DNA from: Bordetella parapertussis | Lineage (GTDB): Bacteria; Pseudomonadota; Gammaproteobacteria; Burkholderiales; Burkholderiaceae_C | Direction of reading: 5' to 3' | Assembly (NCBI GenBank): GCA_945861305.1 | Contig: CAMATW010000003.1 | Span: 17,155 to 81,154 of the forward strand | DNA: 64,000 nucleotides | Part shown: positions 1 through 8,388 of the stretch, piece by piece | Layout: the number at the start of each line of letters is the position of its first letter | How positions within the stretch are numbered: the stretch's first letter is position 1 | Notes under the pieces: model-generated | The model's database searches: none | Seen by the model: only the letters and a program-made list of their open reading frames with translations | Told to the model about the DNA's origin: nothing | Position numbers and translations under genes: made by a program

Positions 1-1
1 A

Positions 2-697
2 CGCCACACCACCATCAAGCCTGTTTGGGACTTATGGCGCTCGGTCACCCAAGATTTCTTTGCCACTGCCAGTTTTGCGGTGGTCGCCACCGACACCTAT
101 GCCCGAGGCATTCGCAAGTTTTTGGAAACCGAAATGGGCATGCCCTGCAAGTTTGCGGTGTCTCGGCTCCCAGGTCAAAAAACCGATAACGCAGCGGTGC
201 GCGAACTCATCCAGAAACAAATGCCGCTCATCCTGTTTGGCAGTTTCAACGAGCGCATGTATTTGGCTGAAGCCGGTAGCAGCGGCCCTATGAAAGCGTC
301 TTTCATCCCAGCCTCTTTCCCTGGCGCCATCATCCGTCGCCACACCGGCACACCGTTCATGGGCTATAGCGGCGCGACCTATTTGATCCAAGAGTGTTGC
401 AACTGCTTGTTTGACGCCTTGTTCCACATCTTGCCGCTGGGCACGGACATGGACAAAGTCGACGCCACCCTGGCGCGTGGCATCACCGGCGCCCAAAACA
501 ACACGCCTTGGGACGATGAGGCGCAGAACAAATTGCATGCTTTGGTGGCGGGCCAACCCGTGCTGGTACAAATTTCTGCGGCCAAACGCTTGCGCGATTT
601 GGCTGAGGGCAAGGCACGTGATAAAGGCGAGGAGCTGGTGACGCTCGCGCATGTGCAGCTAGCCGGTGCCGAGTTGGGCTTGGGAGAGCCCGCATGA
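2..697 (+). CDS. bchZ: Chlorophyllide a reductase subunit BchZ, C-terminal part (5' end outside window)
   Basis: This is the last 231 residues of a nitrogenase-like subunit; the reading frame is open from base 2, so the start lies to the left. BchXYZ reduces the C7-C8 bond of chlorophyllide a during bacteriochlorophyll a synthesis. The visible part has the late BchZ region with a [16 protein letters not shown] segment and a C-terminal PCP-reductase-like tail ([10 protein letters not shown]...), which BchY lacks. Its position directly before the puf genes matches the usual bchCXYZ-puf order. It ends in an ATGA overlap with a small downstream frame. Identity is based on remembered family features and context. 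Confidence 0.93.
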   Translation, partial: RHTTIKPVWDLWRSVTQDFFATASFAVVATDTYARGIRKFLETEMGMPCKFAVSRLPGQKTDNAAVRELIQKQMPLILFGSFNERMYLAEAGSSGPMKASFIPASFPGAIIRRHTGTPFMGYSGATYLIQECCNCLFDALFHILPLGTDMDKVDATLARGITGAQNNTPWDDEAQNKLHALVAGQPVLVQISAAKRLRDLAEGKARDKGEELVTLAHVQLAGAELGLGEPA

Positions 698-825
698 CAC
701 AGTTTGCAAAACTACACGGTTCAGGCGCTTTTGCGCTGGAACCCTACCCCATGTCGTGGCATCTGCTGCGGCTACCTAGGTTGCGCAGGTTGGGCGCAGC
801 GTTGGCCTCACGGCCATTTTGTTGA
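694..825 (+). CDS. Possible 43-residue leader peptide between bchZ and pufB
   Basis: The ATG overlaps the bchZ stop (ATGA), and the TGA sits at the edge of the pufB ribosome binding site (GAAGGAG at 824-830), a layout that would couple bchZ, this frame and pufB in translation. The peptide is basic, ends ...SRPFC, and has no membrane helix. It occupies the place of pufQ in Rhodobacter but does not resemble remembered PufQ sequences. It could equally be untranslated leader, and the hairpin at 718-743 lies inside it. Confidence 0.25.
   Translation: MTQFAKLHGSGAFALEPYPMSWHLLRLPRLRRLGAALASRPFC
718..743 (+). promoter_or_regulatory. Hairpin in bchZ-pufB leader
   Basis: GGTTC (718-722) pairs with GAACC (739-743), and GCGC (725-728) with GCGC (733-736) around a TTTT loop, with a one- to two-base internal mismatch. 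No T-run follows, so it is not a terminator. A stem at the 5' side of pufB could be an mRNA processing or stability element, as known for puf messages in other purple bacteria; that role is inferred. Confidence 0.35.
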
Positions 826-836
826 AGGAGCATCGC

Positions 837-986
837 ATGTCAAACCATCCGAATTCCATATCCGGACTGACTGACGAAGAGGCTCAGGAGTTCCACCATT
901 ACTGGATTCAGGGATTAGTTGGCTTCACAGCTGTCGCTGTGGTGGCTCACATCCTGGTCTGGGCATGGCGGCCCTGGTTCGTCTAA
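837..986 (+). CDS. pufB: Light-harvesting 1 beta polypeptide PufB
   Basis: This 49-residue antenna apoprotein has a charged cytoplasmic N-terminus ([16 protein letters not shown]), one membrane helix and the conserved BChl-ligating histidine (H38 in [14 protein letters not shown]). The C-terminal WxWRPW motif is typical of LH1 beta. A strong GAAGGAG site lies six bases before the ATG. With PufA it forms the ring around the reaction centre. The next gene is not pufA but an unrecognised frame, which departs from the usual pufBA pairing. Confidence 0.96.
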   Translation: MSNHPNSISGLTDEEAQEFHHYWIQGLVGFTAVAVVAHILVWAWRPWFV

Positions 987-1018
987 GGCAGGTTTTTTTC
1001 ACCGAATGGAGCTAAACC

Positions 1019-1246
1019 ATGATTTCTCACACTTCTCAAGTCTCTTACAAACCTAACGGTTTGGACGACAAGCTAGCGTTTGTCCTGATCTTTGTACCTT
1101 GTTTTGTTGTACTTTTATCTTTTGCGGTTTTTGGCCAACTGGTTGGACTGCGATGGAAGAGTTGGCTGCCTGGCGCGGAGAACATGACCAATGTCATTGG
1201 GGGTGTGAAAGCATCGGTTTACACGTTTATGTCCCACATCATTTAG
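1019..1246 (+). CDS. Unrecognised 75-residue single-helix membrane protein inserted between pufB and pufA
   Basis: The ATG is preceded by a TGGAG-type ribosome binding site, and the stop overlaps the pufA ribosome binding site, so the frame is embedded in the puf message. Residues 1-18 are polar. Residues 19-43 form one hydrophobic helix ending in a GxxxG motif (G39-QLV-G43), followed by a basic patch (R45, K47), WLPGAEN and an amphipathic C-terminus (GGVKASVYTFMSHII). The helix has no histidine, so it cannot ligate BChl as the alpha and beta polypeptides do. The general plan (polar N-terminus, one helix with GxxxG, short C-terminal helix) recalls PufX of Rhodobacter, which opens the LH1 ring for quinone. 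No clear sequence identity to PufX is evident, and the function is unknown. Confidence 0.8.
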   Translation: MISHTSQVSYKPNGLDDKLAFVLIFVPCFVVLLSFAVFGQLVGLRWKSWLPGAENMTNVIGGVKASVYTFMSHII

Positions 1247-1256
1247 GAGAACCATT

Positions 1257-1457
1257 ATGTGGAGAGTTTGGAGACTTTATGACCCATTGCGTGCAATGGT
1301 CGTGCAAGGCATTTTTCTGTTTGGCTTGGCAGCGATGATTCACCTCATTTTGCTAAGTACCAATAAATTCAACTGGCTAGACGGCGCAAAGAAACCCGCT
1401 TCAGCATCGGCGCAAAACTCGCCTATGCCTGCAGCAGTTCCTGCAGCGAAGTCCTGA
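1257..1457 (+). CDS. pufA: Light-harvesting 1 alpha polypeptide PufA
   Basis: This 66-residue LH1 alpha chain starts with the diagnostic MWRVWRLYDPLRAM motif. It has one membrane helix with the BChl-ligating H29 (AAMIHLILLSTNKFNWLDG) and a longer than usual Ala/Pro/Ser-rich C-terminal tail (about residues 45-66). TAGGAG lies seven bases before the ATG. It pairs with PufB in the core antenna. The intergenic space to pufL holds tandem hairpins that could set its higher expression relative to pufLMC. Confidence 0.96.
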   Translation: MWRVWRLYDPLRAMVVQGIFLFGLAAMIHLILLSTNKFNWLDGAKKPASASAQNSPMPAAVPAAKS

Positions 1458-1462
1458 AAGTT

Positions 1463-1515
1463 GGCAGTACCGCAGGTGCTGCCAGTTCTGTAAAGAACTG
1501 CAGCATCTGCATTTT
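1463..1515 (+). terminator. Tandem hairpins between pufA and pufL (attenuator / mRNA stability element)
   Basis: Three adjacent stems are visible. The first is 1463-1471 with 1475-1483 (nine pairs, one G-T, three-base loop). The second is 1484-1489 with 1494-1499 (AGTTCT/AGAACT, GTAA loop). The third, a short GCAG/CTGC stem at 1500-1510, is followed by five T. In Rhodobacter, hairpins at this place stabilise the pufBA message over pufLM; partial termination or 3'-end protection is inferred here. Confidence 0.7.
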
Positions 1516-1559
1516 TAAAATTTTCCTCTTATCAACACTTGCAGCAGGAGGGCTACATC

Positions 1560-2393
1560 ATGGCCATGCTCAGCTTTGAAAAAAAATACCGAGTGCGCGG
1601 CGGAACGCTGCTAGCAGGTGACCTGTTCGATTTTTGGATCGGTCCGTTTTATGTCGGTTTCTTTGGCGTCACGACCATCTTCTTCGCTTTTCTTGGTACA
1701 GCCATGATTTTGTGGGGAGCGGCTCTTGGCCCCACTTGGAATTTATGGCAAATCAGTATTGCCCCCCCCGATCTGTCTTATGGTTTGCGTTTCGCACCTT
1801 TGCAAGAAGGCGGGCTGTGGCAAATCATCACCGTTTGTGCCCTTGGCGCTTTCGTTTCATGGCTGTTGCGCGAGGTTGAAATATGCCGCAAACTGGGCAT
1901 GGGCTTTCATGTTCCCTTTATGTTTGGTGTGGCCATATTCGCTTACTTCACCCTCAATGTGATTCGACCTGTTTTGATGGGCGGCTGGGGGCATGGTTTC
2001 CCTTACGGTATTTACAGCCACCTCGATTGGGTGTCCAACGTGGGTTATCAATACCTGCATTTTCACTACAATCCCGCACACATGCTTGCGGTGAGTTTTT
2101 TCTTTGCCACCACCTTGGCTTTGTCCTTGCACGGTGCTTTGATTTTGTCTGCCACCAACCCCGGCTCTGGCCAAGTGGTTAAGACGCCTGAGCATGAAGA
2201 CACGTTCTTTCGCGACATCATTGGTTACTCCATCGGCACTTTAGGTATTCACCGTTTGGGCGTGTTTTTTTCCCTGGCCGCGGTGTTGTTCAGCGCCTTG
2301 TGCATTGTCATCAGCGGACCCTTCTGGAGTCGCGGTTGGCCCGAATGGTGGGGCTGGTGGTTGAACCTGCCCATCTGGTCTCAGTGGCCTTAA
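1560..2393 (+). CDS. pufL: Photosynthetic reaction centre L subunit
   Basis: This 277-residue, five-helix integral membrane subunit carries half of the BChl/bacteriopheophytin/quinone cofactors. The start [15 protein letters not shown] is the family's N-terminus and has a good AGGAGG upstream; an upstream in-frame codon would add seven non-conserved residues and place that site inside the gene. Conserved blocks include the HVPFMFG and [16 protein letters not shown] regions, and [15 protein letters not shown] and SLHG with the histidines that ligate BChl and the non-haem iron. It is followed by pufM 21 bases later. Confidence 0.97.
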   Translation: MAMLSFEKKYRVRGGTLLAGDLFDFWIGPFYVGFFGVTTIFFAFLGTAMILWGAALGPTWNLWQISIAPPDLSYGLRFAPLQEGGLWQIITVCALGAFVSWLLREVEICRKLGMGFHVPFMFGVAIFAYFTLNVIRPVLMGGWGHGFPYGIYSHLDWVSNVGYQYLHFHYNPAHMLAVSFFFATTLALSLHGALILSATNPGSGQVVKTPEHEDTFFRDIIGYSIGTLGIHRLGVFFSLAAVLFSALCIVISGPFWSRGWPEWWGWWLNLPIWSQWP

Positions 2394-2414
2394 TTAAAGA
2401 CGAGGAACACAATC

Positions 2415-3392
2415 ATGGCTGACTATCTGAATCTTTTCACCACTGTACAGGCCAGCGGGCCTGTGCATAACGGCGTGGCCTTAGGCCCAGGCAACAGCCC
2501 ACGCACCGGGCAACCCGGTATTTCTTGGCTTTTGGGCAAACTCGGTAATGCGCAAATCGGGCCCATTTACTTGGGCGGTTTGGGCTTGGCGTCTTTGATC
2601 TGCGGCTTGATTGCCTTCAACATCATTGGTATGAACATGCTGGCATCGGTGAACTACGACCCGATCCAGTTTGTGCGCCAGTTGTTCTGGTTGGCGCTAG
2701 AGCCGCCACCCCCGCAGTACGGCTTGTCATGGCCGCCCTTGAACCAAGGCGGCTGGTTCCTCATTTGCGGTATTTTCTTAAGCGCTTCTGTGTTGCTGTG
2801 GTGGGTGCGAATTTACCGCCGCGCCATACAACTGGGCTTAGGTACGCATGTGGCTTGGGCTTTTGCCGCTGCTTTATGGCTGATGTTTGTCTTGGGCTTC
2901 TTTCGCCCCATCTTGATGGGCTCTTGGGGCGAGGCCGTGCCTTATGGCATCTTCCCGCACCTCGATTGGACGGCTGCCTTGTCCATTCGCTACGGCAATC
3001 TCTTTTACAACCCCTTTCATGCCTTGAGCATTGTGTTCTTGTACGGCTCTGTGCTGCTGTTTGCGATGCACGGTGCCACCATCTTGGCCGTCACCCGTTA
3101 TGGGGGAGAACGTGAAATTGAACAAATTGTCGACCGCGGTACCGCGTCGGAACGTGCAGGCCTGTTTTGGCGTTGGACCATGGGCTTTAACGCCTCCATG
3201 GAATCCATTCACCGCTGGGCTTGGTGGTTTGCGGTTTTGTGTCCCATCACTGGCGGCATCGGTATCTTGCTGACGGGCACCGTGGTGGACAACTGGTATT
3301 TGTGGGCCATCAAGCATGGTGTTGCACCAGCTTACCCGAATGTGTTTCCGCTGGTGGTCGATCCAGCCCTGAGTTTGGGAGTCAAACCATGA
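2415..3392 (+). CDS. pufM: Photosynthetic reaction centre M subunit
   Basis: This 325-residue, five-helix subunit is paired with PufL. It shows the M-type blocks [34 protein letters not shown], the FAMHG iron-ligand histidine and a second histidine in SIHRWAWW. The C-terminus is a little longer than in Rhodobacter and reaches into the periplasm, as is usual for reaction centres that bind PufC. Its stop overlaps the pufC start (ATGA), so the two are translationally coupled. Confidence 0.97.
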   Translation: MADYLNLFTTVQASGPVHNGVALGPGNSPRTGQPGISWLLGKLGNAQIGPIYLGGLGLASLICGLIAFNIIGMNMLASVNYDPIQFVRQLFWLALEPPPPQYGLSWPPLNQGGWFLICGIFLSASVLLWWVRIYRRAIQLGLGTHVAWAFAAALWLMFVLGFFRPILMGSWGEAVPYGIFPHLDWTAALSIRYGNLFYNPFHALSIVFLYGSVLLFAMHGATILAVTRYGGEREIEQIVDRGTASERAGLFWRWTMGFNASMESIHRWAWWFAVLCPITGGIGILLTGTVVDNWYLWAIKHGVAPAYPNVFPLVVDPALSLGVKP

Positions 3393-4438
3393 AATCCCTG
3401 TATTTTTTACGACGCTTGGCGGTCTACGCTGCTGGCCTGTCTGCGGTATTGTTGCTCACCGCCTGTGAGCGACCTTTTCAAGACAGCGTGCAACACGGCT
3501 ACCGTGGAACCGGCATGGTGCAGGTCTACAACCCGCGCATGTTGGCGGTCAAAACCGAGGCCAACCAAGTACCGGTGGCCTTGCCTGCAGCCTCAGGTGA
3601 GGGTCCCAAAGCAGGTGAAGCTTATAAAAATGTCAAGGTCTTGGGCGACTTGAGCGTGGCACAGTTCAACCGTCTCATGGTCTCCATGACTGCATGGGTG
3701 TCGCCCAACGATGGGGGCTGCGTCTACTGCCATAACCCCGCCAATTTTGCTGACGACGAGAAATACACCAAGGTGGTGGCGCGGCGCATGTTGCAGATGA
3801 CCCAAGCCATCAACAGCGAATGGAAGCCCCACGTCGCGGAAACAGGCGTGACTTGCTACACCTGTCACCGTGGTCAACCGGTTCCCAGCGAGATTTGGTT
3901 CACGGCCAACCACCAGCCCTACGGTTCTAACTTCATGGGTGACAAAGCAGGACAAAACGAGCCAGCCAGGGTGGTGAATTTGTCTTCTTTGCCCAATGAC
4001 CCGTTCACACCATTTTTGCTCGGCGATCTCAACATTCGCGTGAATGGCCCCACTGCATTACCCACAGGTAACCGTCAATCCACCAAGCAAGCCGAGTGGA
4101 CTTATGGTTTGATGACGCATATGTCAGAGTCCTTGGGTGTGAATTGCACGTATTGCCACAATTCGCGCTCCTTCCAGAGTTGGGAAAACAGCCCGCCGCA
4201 ACGTGCAACCGCATGGCACGGCATACGCATGGCGCGGGGACTTAACACCGGCTATATGGAGCCGCTGACAGCGACCTTCCCCGAGCATCGCAAGGGCGAG
4301 TTAGGCGATGTTGCCAAAATCAACTGCGGCACTTGCCACCAAGGTGCGTACAAGCCTCTGAATGGCGCATCCATGCTCAAAGACTACCCCGAGCTGGCAG
4401 CGCCATCAAGCAAAGCTGCACAAGTGGCTGGCAATTAA
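3389..4438 (+). CDS. pufC: Tetrahaem cytochrome c subunit of the reaction centre
   Basis: This 349-residue lipoprotein re-reduces the photo-oxidised special pair from the periplasmic side. It has an N-terminal signal with a lipobox (LLLTAC, Cys26) and four CxxCH haem sites at about residues 111 (CVYCH), 156 (CYTCH), 253 (CTYCH) and 313 (CGTCH). The start was chosen at [12 protein letters not shown] because it overlaps the pufM stop and gives the proper signal; a longer in-frame extension lies inside pufM. The HiPIP at 53131 is the likely soluble donor. Confidence 0.97.
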   Translation: MKSLYFLRRLAVYAAGLSAVLLLTACERPFQDSVQHGYRGTGMVQVYNPRMLAVKTEANQVPVALPAASGEGPKAGEAYKNVKVLGDLSVAQFNRLMVSMTAWVSPNDGGCVYCHNPANFADDEKYTKVVARRMLQMTQAINSEWKPHVAETGVTCYTCHRGQPVPSEIWFTANHQPYGSNFMGDKAGQNEPARVVNLSSLPNDPFTPFLLGDLNIRVNGPTALPTGNRQSTKQAEWTYGLMTHMSESLGVNCTYCHNSRSFQSWENSPPQRATAWHGIRMARGLNTGYMEPLTATFPEHRKGELGDVAKINCGTCHQGAYKPLNGASMLKDYPELAAPSSKAAQVAGN

Positions 4439-4479
4439 AACCGCGCCGCAGCAGCTAACCCCAGCAACATGAGACACAC

Positions 4480-5226
4480 ATGGTCAACCAAGATCCCGTG
4501 TCTCTTGCTGTCTCGGGGGTGGTTGTGGTTATCTTGGTGGATTACTTAAGGGCCCACCAAGGCTGGGGTTGGCTTCGATTGGTTCAAGGCGCATCTGCGT
4601 TCAAAGAGACACCAGGGTTACTTTTCACCAAAGTCATGGGCAGTGGCCACCAAGGTGGCTTTAGCTTGCGACCCAGTGCTTCACACCAAGGTTTAATTTG
4701 TGTCTTTGACCACGCAGACCATGCAGACCAATTTTTAGCAGGCCCTTGGCTTACCGCTTACCAAGAGCGAGCCAAGCAATGCCAAGCCAGTTTGTTGGCC
4801 ATCACATCTTGCAAAGGCGCATGGGATGGTCGTGCTTTCGATGTCACGCCTGACGACAAGCTGGGTCACTATGCTTTTGAGCCACGTACCCCTGCGATGG
4901 CCGCCATCACCAGAGCCAGCATTCGCCCTGCCAAAGCGGTGGCGTTTTGGCGCTATGCACCAGCGGCTCAGGCTGATTTAAGTCAGGCGCCAGGATGCTC
5001 TGTGGCCATGGGCTTAGGTGAAGCGCCACTGGTTCGCCAATGCACTTTTAGTGTGTGGCGTGACACCCAAGCCATGCTTGACTACGCCCACACCGGTGCC
5101 CACCAGCAGGCCATTGCCGCGGCTTACAAAAACGACTTTTTCTCCGAATCCATGTTCGTGCGCATGCGACTGTTGCGCACGGTGGGTGAATGGGCCATGC
5201 CGCAAGAGGTGGTGGCGCATGGCTGA
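4480..5226 (+). CDS. crtA: Spheroidene monooxygenase CrtA
   Basis: The 248-residue protein has the CrtA layout: a short hydrophobic N-terminal strand (VVVVILVDYL), then the conserved LLFTKVMGSGHQGGFS, DVTP...RTPAMAAITRASIRP and GLGEAPLVRQCTFSVW blocks, and a DFFSESMFVRMR C-terminus. It inserts the keto group at C2 of spheroidene, giving spheroidenone under oxygen. It starts 41 bases after pufC with no obvious promoter or PpsR box between, so it is probably part of the puf transcript. It overlaps crtD by eight bases. Confidence 0.9.
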   Translation: MVNQDPVSLAVSGVVVVILVDYLRAHQGWGWLRLVQGASAFKETPGLLFTKVMGSGHQGGFSLRPSASHQGLICVFDHADHADQFLAGPWLTAYQERAKQCQASLLAITSCKGAWDGRAFDVTPDDKLGHYAFEPRTPAMAAITRASIRPAKAVAFWRYAPAAQADLSQAPGCSVAMGLGEAPLVRQCTFSVWRDTQAMLDYAHTGAHQQAIAAAYKNDFFSESMFVRMRLLRTVGEWAMPQEVVAHG

Positions 5227-6754
5227 GCACAAAGTGGTCGTGGTGGGCGCTGGCATGGCAGGCTTGGTCAGCGCATTGCAACTGGCAGATCAGGGTTTGT
5301 CGGTGACTGTCGTTGACAAGGCCGAACAAGTTGGCGGAAAAATGCGCCAACTCATGCCCAATGGGGTTGCTGTGGACAGTGGCCCCACGGTGTTCACCAT
5401 GCGTTGGGTGTTTGACCAGATCATGGCCTCGGTAGGCACACGCTTGGAAAGCGAATTAACAGTCCAGCGCTTGGATGTGTTGGCACGTCACTTTTGGGAG
5501 GATGGTTCCCAACTCGATTTGTACGCAGATCCGCAAAGGTCGGTGGATGCAGTGGCGCGTTTTGCGGGTCCTGAGCAGGCCAAGCGTTTCGTGACTTTTT
5601 GCAAAACCACCCGTGCGGTCTATGACGCGCTAGAAGGGCCTTTCATCCGTTCACCATCGCCCACCATGGCGCAGATGATGTCGGGACTGGGGCCGCGTGG
5701 TTTGGCCACTTTGGCTTCTGTGGGACCCATGCGCAGCCTCTGGGAAAGTTTGGGCAAGCATTTCACCGATCCCCGCATGCGTCAACTGTTTGCCCGCTAC
5801 GCCACATATTGCGGTTCATCGCCATGGCAGGCACCTGCCACCTTGATGTTGATTGCCCAAGTAGAGATGGACGGCGTGTGGGCGGTGCAAGGGGGCATGC
5901 ATGCACTGGCGCAATGCCTGCAGCGTTTAGGCCAAGCCAGAGGTGTGCGTTTCATCTTGGGCCAAGAATGCGAACGCATAGAACTGTCGCAAGGTCGTGT
6001 CTCGGGTGTACGCATGCAAAGTGGCGACAGCTTGCAAGCAGACAGTGTTATTTTCAATGGCGACATTGCGGCCTTGCGCCAAGGCTTGCTTGGCCCTGGT
6101 ATGAAAGCGGCCGTGGCGGGTAAAAAACAAGCTCGCTCACTGTCTGCCGTTACTTGGTCTATGCACACGGCCACCTCGGGTGTGGCCTTGGACCGGCACA
6201 ATGTTTTTTTCAGATCTGATTACAAACAAGAATTCGAGGCCATTTTTCACCAAGCGCGGTTGCCGTCGCAACCCACGGTCTATGTTTGTGCCCAAGACCG
6301 TGGTACCGGCGAAGCAGTCAATGGGGCTGAACGCTTGCTGTGTTTGGTCAATGCGCCTGCCAATGGCGATAAGCGCAGTTTCACCCCCCAAGAATTGACC
6401 GATTGCACCGCCAGCAGCCAAGACCTGATGGCGCGTTGTGGCTTGTCATTACAGTTGGAGCCTTCTTCATCATGCATTCGCACCACACCTCAGGACTTTC
6501 ACCAACTGTTTCCAGCCACGGGCGGAGCCTTATATGGCCAAGCCACACATGGATGGATGGCGGCGTTCGCCCGTTCGAACGCCAAAGCCCAAGTGCCGGG
6601 TCTGTACTTGGCGGGGGGCAGCGTGCATCCGGGACCGGGGGTCCCAATGGCGGCTATGTCGGGCCAACTGGCGGCCGCGGCGCTGATGGGCAACCTCGGT
6701 TTGACCAAGTTGTCCAAAGCGGGGGCTACCTCTGGTGGTACCTTGACGCACTAA
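5219..6754 (+). CDS. crtD: Hydroxyneurosporene/methoxyneurosporene desaturase CrtD
   Basis: The 511-residue FAD amine-oxidase-fold desaturase has the dinucleotide motif VVVGAGMAGLVSALQLADQG at the N-terminus and the C-terminal LYLAGGSVHPGPGVPMAAMSG signature of the CrtI/CrtD family. The CrtA-CrtD-CrtC context assigns it to the 3,4-desaturation step of the spheroidene branch rather than phytoene desaturation; crtI is present separately at 28031. The ATG at 5219 overlaps crtA and begins the conserved FAD strand. Its 3' end overlaps the start of crtC out of frame. Confidence 0.92.
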   Translation: MAEHKVVVVGAGMAGLVSALQLADQGLSVTVVDKAEQVGGKMRQLMPNGVAVDSGPTVFTMRWVFDQIMASVGTRLESELTVQRLDVLARHFWEDGSQLDLYADPQRSVDAVARFAGPEQAKRFVTFCKTTRAVYDALEGPFIRSPSPTMAQMMSGLGPRGLATLASVGPMRSLWESLGKHFTDPRMRQLFARYATYCGSSPWQAPATLMLIAQVEMDGVWAVQGGMHALAQCLQRLGQARGVRFILGQECERIELSQGRVSGVRMQSGDSLQADSVIFNGDIAALRQGLLGPGMKAAVAGKKQARSLSAVTWSMHTATSGVALDRHNVFFRSDYKQEFEAIFHQARLPSQPTVYVCAQDRGTGEAVNGAERLLCLVNAPANGDKRSFTPQELTDCTASSQDLMARCGLSLQLEPSSSCIRTTPQDFHQLFPATGGALYGQATHGWMAAFARSNAKAQVPGLYLAGGSVHPGPGVPMAAMSGQLAAAALMGNLGLTKLSKAGATSGGTLTH

Positions 6755-7617
6755 GCGACGACGGTCAGCACGGCCTGACCATCATTGCCTTTGTGGGTAG
6801 TGTGTTCTCACCTTATTACGCATGGGCGCGGCGCAACGGCAAGGTCGAGCCCGACAACTACTGTGCCCTGAACGTGGCGCTTTATTCGCGGCATGCCAAA
6901 CGCTGGACCATGACCGAGCGGGGTGCGCAGCACTGTCACCGCGATGCGCAGCAGTTCACCATAGGGCCCAGCCAAATGCGCTGGGACGGGCAGGCGCTGG
7001 TAATCGATATCAACGAAGTGGGCGTGCCTTTTCCGTACCGTGTCAAGGGGCAGGTGAGGGTGCATCCGCTTGGTTTGTTCAATTTCAGCACCGCCATTGA
7101 TCAACAAGGCTTGCACCGTTGGGGCCCCATTTCGCCCAGTGCTCGGGTGGAGGTGACCATGTCCAGTCCTGGCCAAAGCTGGTCAGGCAGTGGGTATTTA
7201 GATTCCAACGAAGGCGATGAACCGATAGACCGATCTTGCCGCGAATGGGATTGGTCGCGCAGCCCCCTGAACGATGGCAGCACCGCTGTGATGTATGACA
7301 TCCAAGGCAGGACAGCGCAGGGGGACAAGTTGCTGGCACTGCGTTTCACGCCGCAAGGCGAGGTCTTGCCCTTTGCGGCGCCACAGCGGCAAACCATGCC
7401 CGCGACCCTGTGGCGACTTGGCAGAAGAATGCGCAGTGACGGCAGTGTGCATGTGGTTGAACAATTGGAGGACACGCCGTTTTACCAACGCGCATTGCTG
7501 CAAAGCAATTTGCTTGGTGAGTCGGTGCAAAGCTTTCATGAAAGCATCACCATGTCGCGCTTGGTGTCGCCCGTGGTGCAGGCCATGTTGCCGTGGCGCA
7601 TGCCCAGAAGGGCTTGA
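6553..7617 (+). CDS. crtC: Carotenoid 1,2-hydratase (hydroxyneurosporene synthase) CrtC
   Basis: CrtC adds water to the 1,2 double bond of neurosporene or lycopene ends. The recognisable family part begins near base 6685 (FDQVVQSGGYLWWYLDALSDD) and continues with GLTIIAFVGSVFSPYYAWAR and NVALYSRHAKRWTMTER. No ATG, GTG or TTG lies in frame close before this block; the nearest ATG is 6553, used here, which gives about 355 residues and overlaps crtD by 202 bases. An unusual start codon nearer the block is possible. The C-terminus abuts the convergent enoyl-CoA hydratase gene with no gap. Function is well supported; the start is not. Confidence 0.85.
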   Translation: MDGGVRPFERQSPSAGSVLGGGQRASGTGGPNGGYVGPTGGRGADGQPRFDQVVQSGGYLWWYLDALSDDGQHGLTIIAFVGSVFSPYYAWARRNGKVEPDNYCALNVALYSRHAKRWTMTERGAQHCHRDAQQFTIGPSQMRWDGQALVIDINEVGVPFPYRVKGQVRVHPLGLFNFSTAIDQQGLHRWGPISPSARVEVTMSSPGQSWSGSGYLDSNEGDEPIDRSCREWDWSRSPLNDGSTAVMYDIQGRTAQGDKLLALRFTPQGEVLPFAAPQRQTMPATLWRLGRRMRSDGSVHVVEQLEDTPFYQRALLQSNLLGESVQSFHESITMSRLVSPVVQAMLPWRMPRRA

Positions 7618-8388
7618 TCACCGCCCTTTGAACACGGGCTTTCTGCGCTCGGCAAACGCCTTCACGCCTTCCGCAAAATCTTCCGTTTGGCTGCTTTGTA
7701 ATTCACGCTCACGCAGGGTTGCTTCATCGCAGTGACCTGCAGCAATTTCGTTCAGCGAGCGCTTCATGGCTTGTGCCGCCAAGGGTGCCAAGGCCAGCAC
7801 ATCATTGACAAGTGTTTGGAGTTGCATTGGAAAATCTGCGGCTGAGGAAAAGCTTTCAAACAATCCCAATGCTTGTAAATCTGCTGAAGAAAAAACCCTT
7901 GCCGTGAGAAAAGCCCGTTTGGCCGCGGCAATGCCAAAGTGACTGACATAGCGTTGTAAACCGCTGGGGTAGTAGTGCAAGCCCAAGCCAGCGGCAGGCA
8001 TGCGCCACTCAATGCCCTCTAGCGCTAAGCGCACATCGCAGGCCAGCACCAAGTCGGTAGCACCTCCATAGATGCTGCCATTCAATGCACAGATGGTGAT
8101 GGGGCGTAGCTGGTTTAAAGCCTCAGGCACTTTTTCAAAAGCGGTAGAGCCGTGATCAGCATCTTTGAAACCACCGATGTCATAGCCCGCGCAAAACACA
8201 GGCTTGGGGTGGCCTTGGGTGTTGGCGGTCAGCACCACCACCCGAACGCTTTCGTCATTGTTGATGTGTTCAAAATGCTCAAGCAACACCGATAGATCGG
8301 TGTTTTCCAAACGGTTGCGCTGCGCGGGGCGGTTCAGTGTGAGCGTGGCGACTCCGTCTGCGATGTGCAGCAGGGGGGCGGTGCTCAA
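7618..8388 (-). CDS. Enoyl-CoA hydratase/isomerase family protein
   Basis: The 256-residue crotonase-fold protein has the CoA-binding/oxyanion regions VFCAGYDIGGFK and ALNGSIYGGATDLVLACDVRLA, with the later MPAAGLGLHYYPSG block. The start chosen is a TTG that overlaps the stop of the upstream amidohydrolase (TTGA on the minus strand). The ATG 54 bases further up only adds residues that read like another frame of that gene. Co-transcription with the enamidase-like gene suggests it acts on a CoA thioester late in the same pathway, possibly on glutarate- or methyleneglutarate-type intermediates. The substrate is unknown. Confidence 0.8.
   Translation of the reverse strand: MSTAPLLHIADGVATLTLNRPAQRNRLENTDLSVLLEHFEHINNDESVRVVVLTANTQGHPKPVFCAGYDIGGFKDADHGSTAFEKVPEALNQLRPITICALNGSIYGGATDLVLACDVRLALEGIEWRMPAAGLGLHYYPSGLQRYVSHFGIAAAKRAFLTARVFSSADLQALGLFESFSSAADFPMQLQTLVNDVLALAPLAAQAMKRSLNEIAAGHCDEATLRERELQSSQTEDFAEGVKAFAERRKPVFKGR

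Noticed and set aside
2..697. Identification of the first gene as bchY
   Set aside because: The C-terminal tail and the position directly before puf fit BchZ; BchY would be followed by bchZ.
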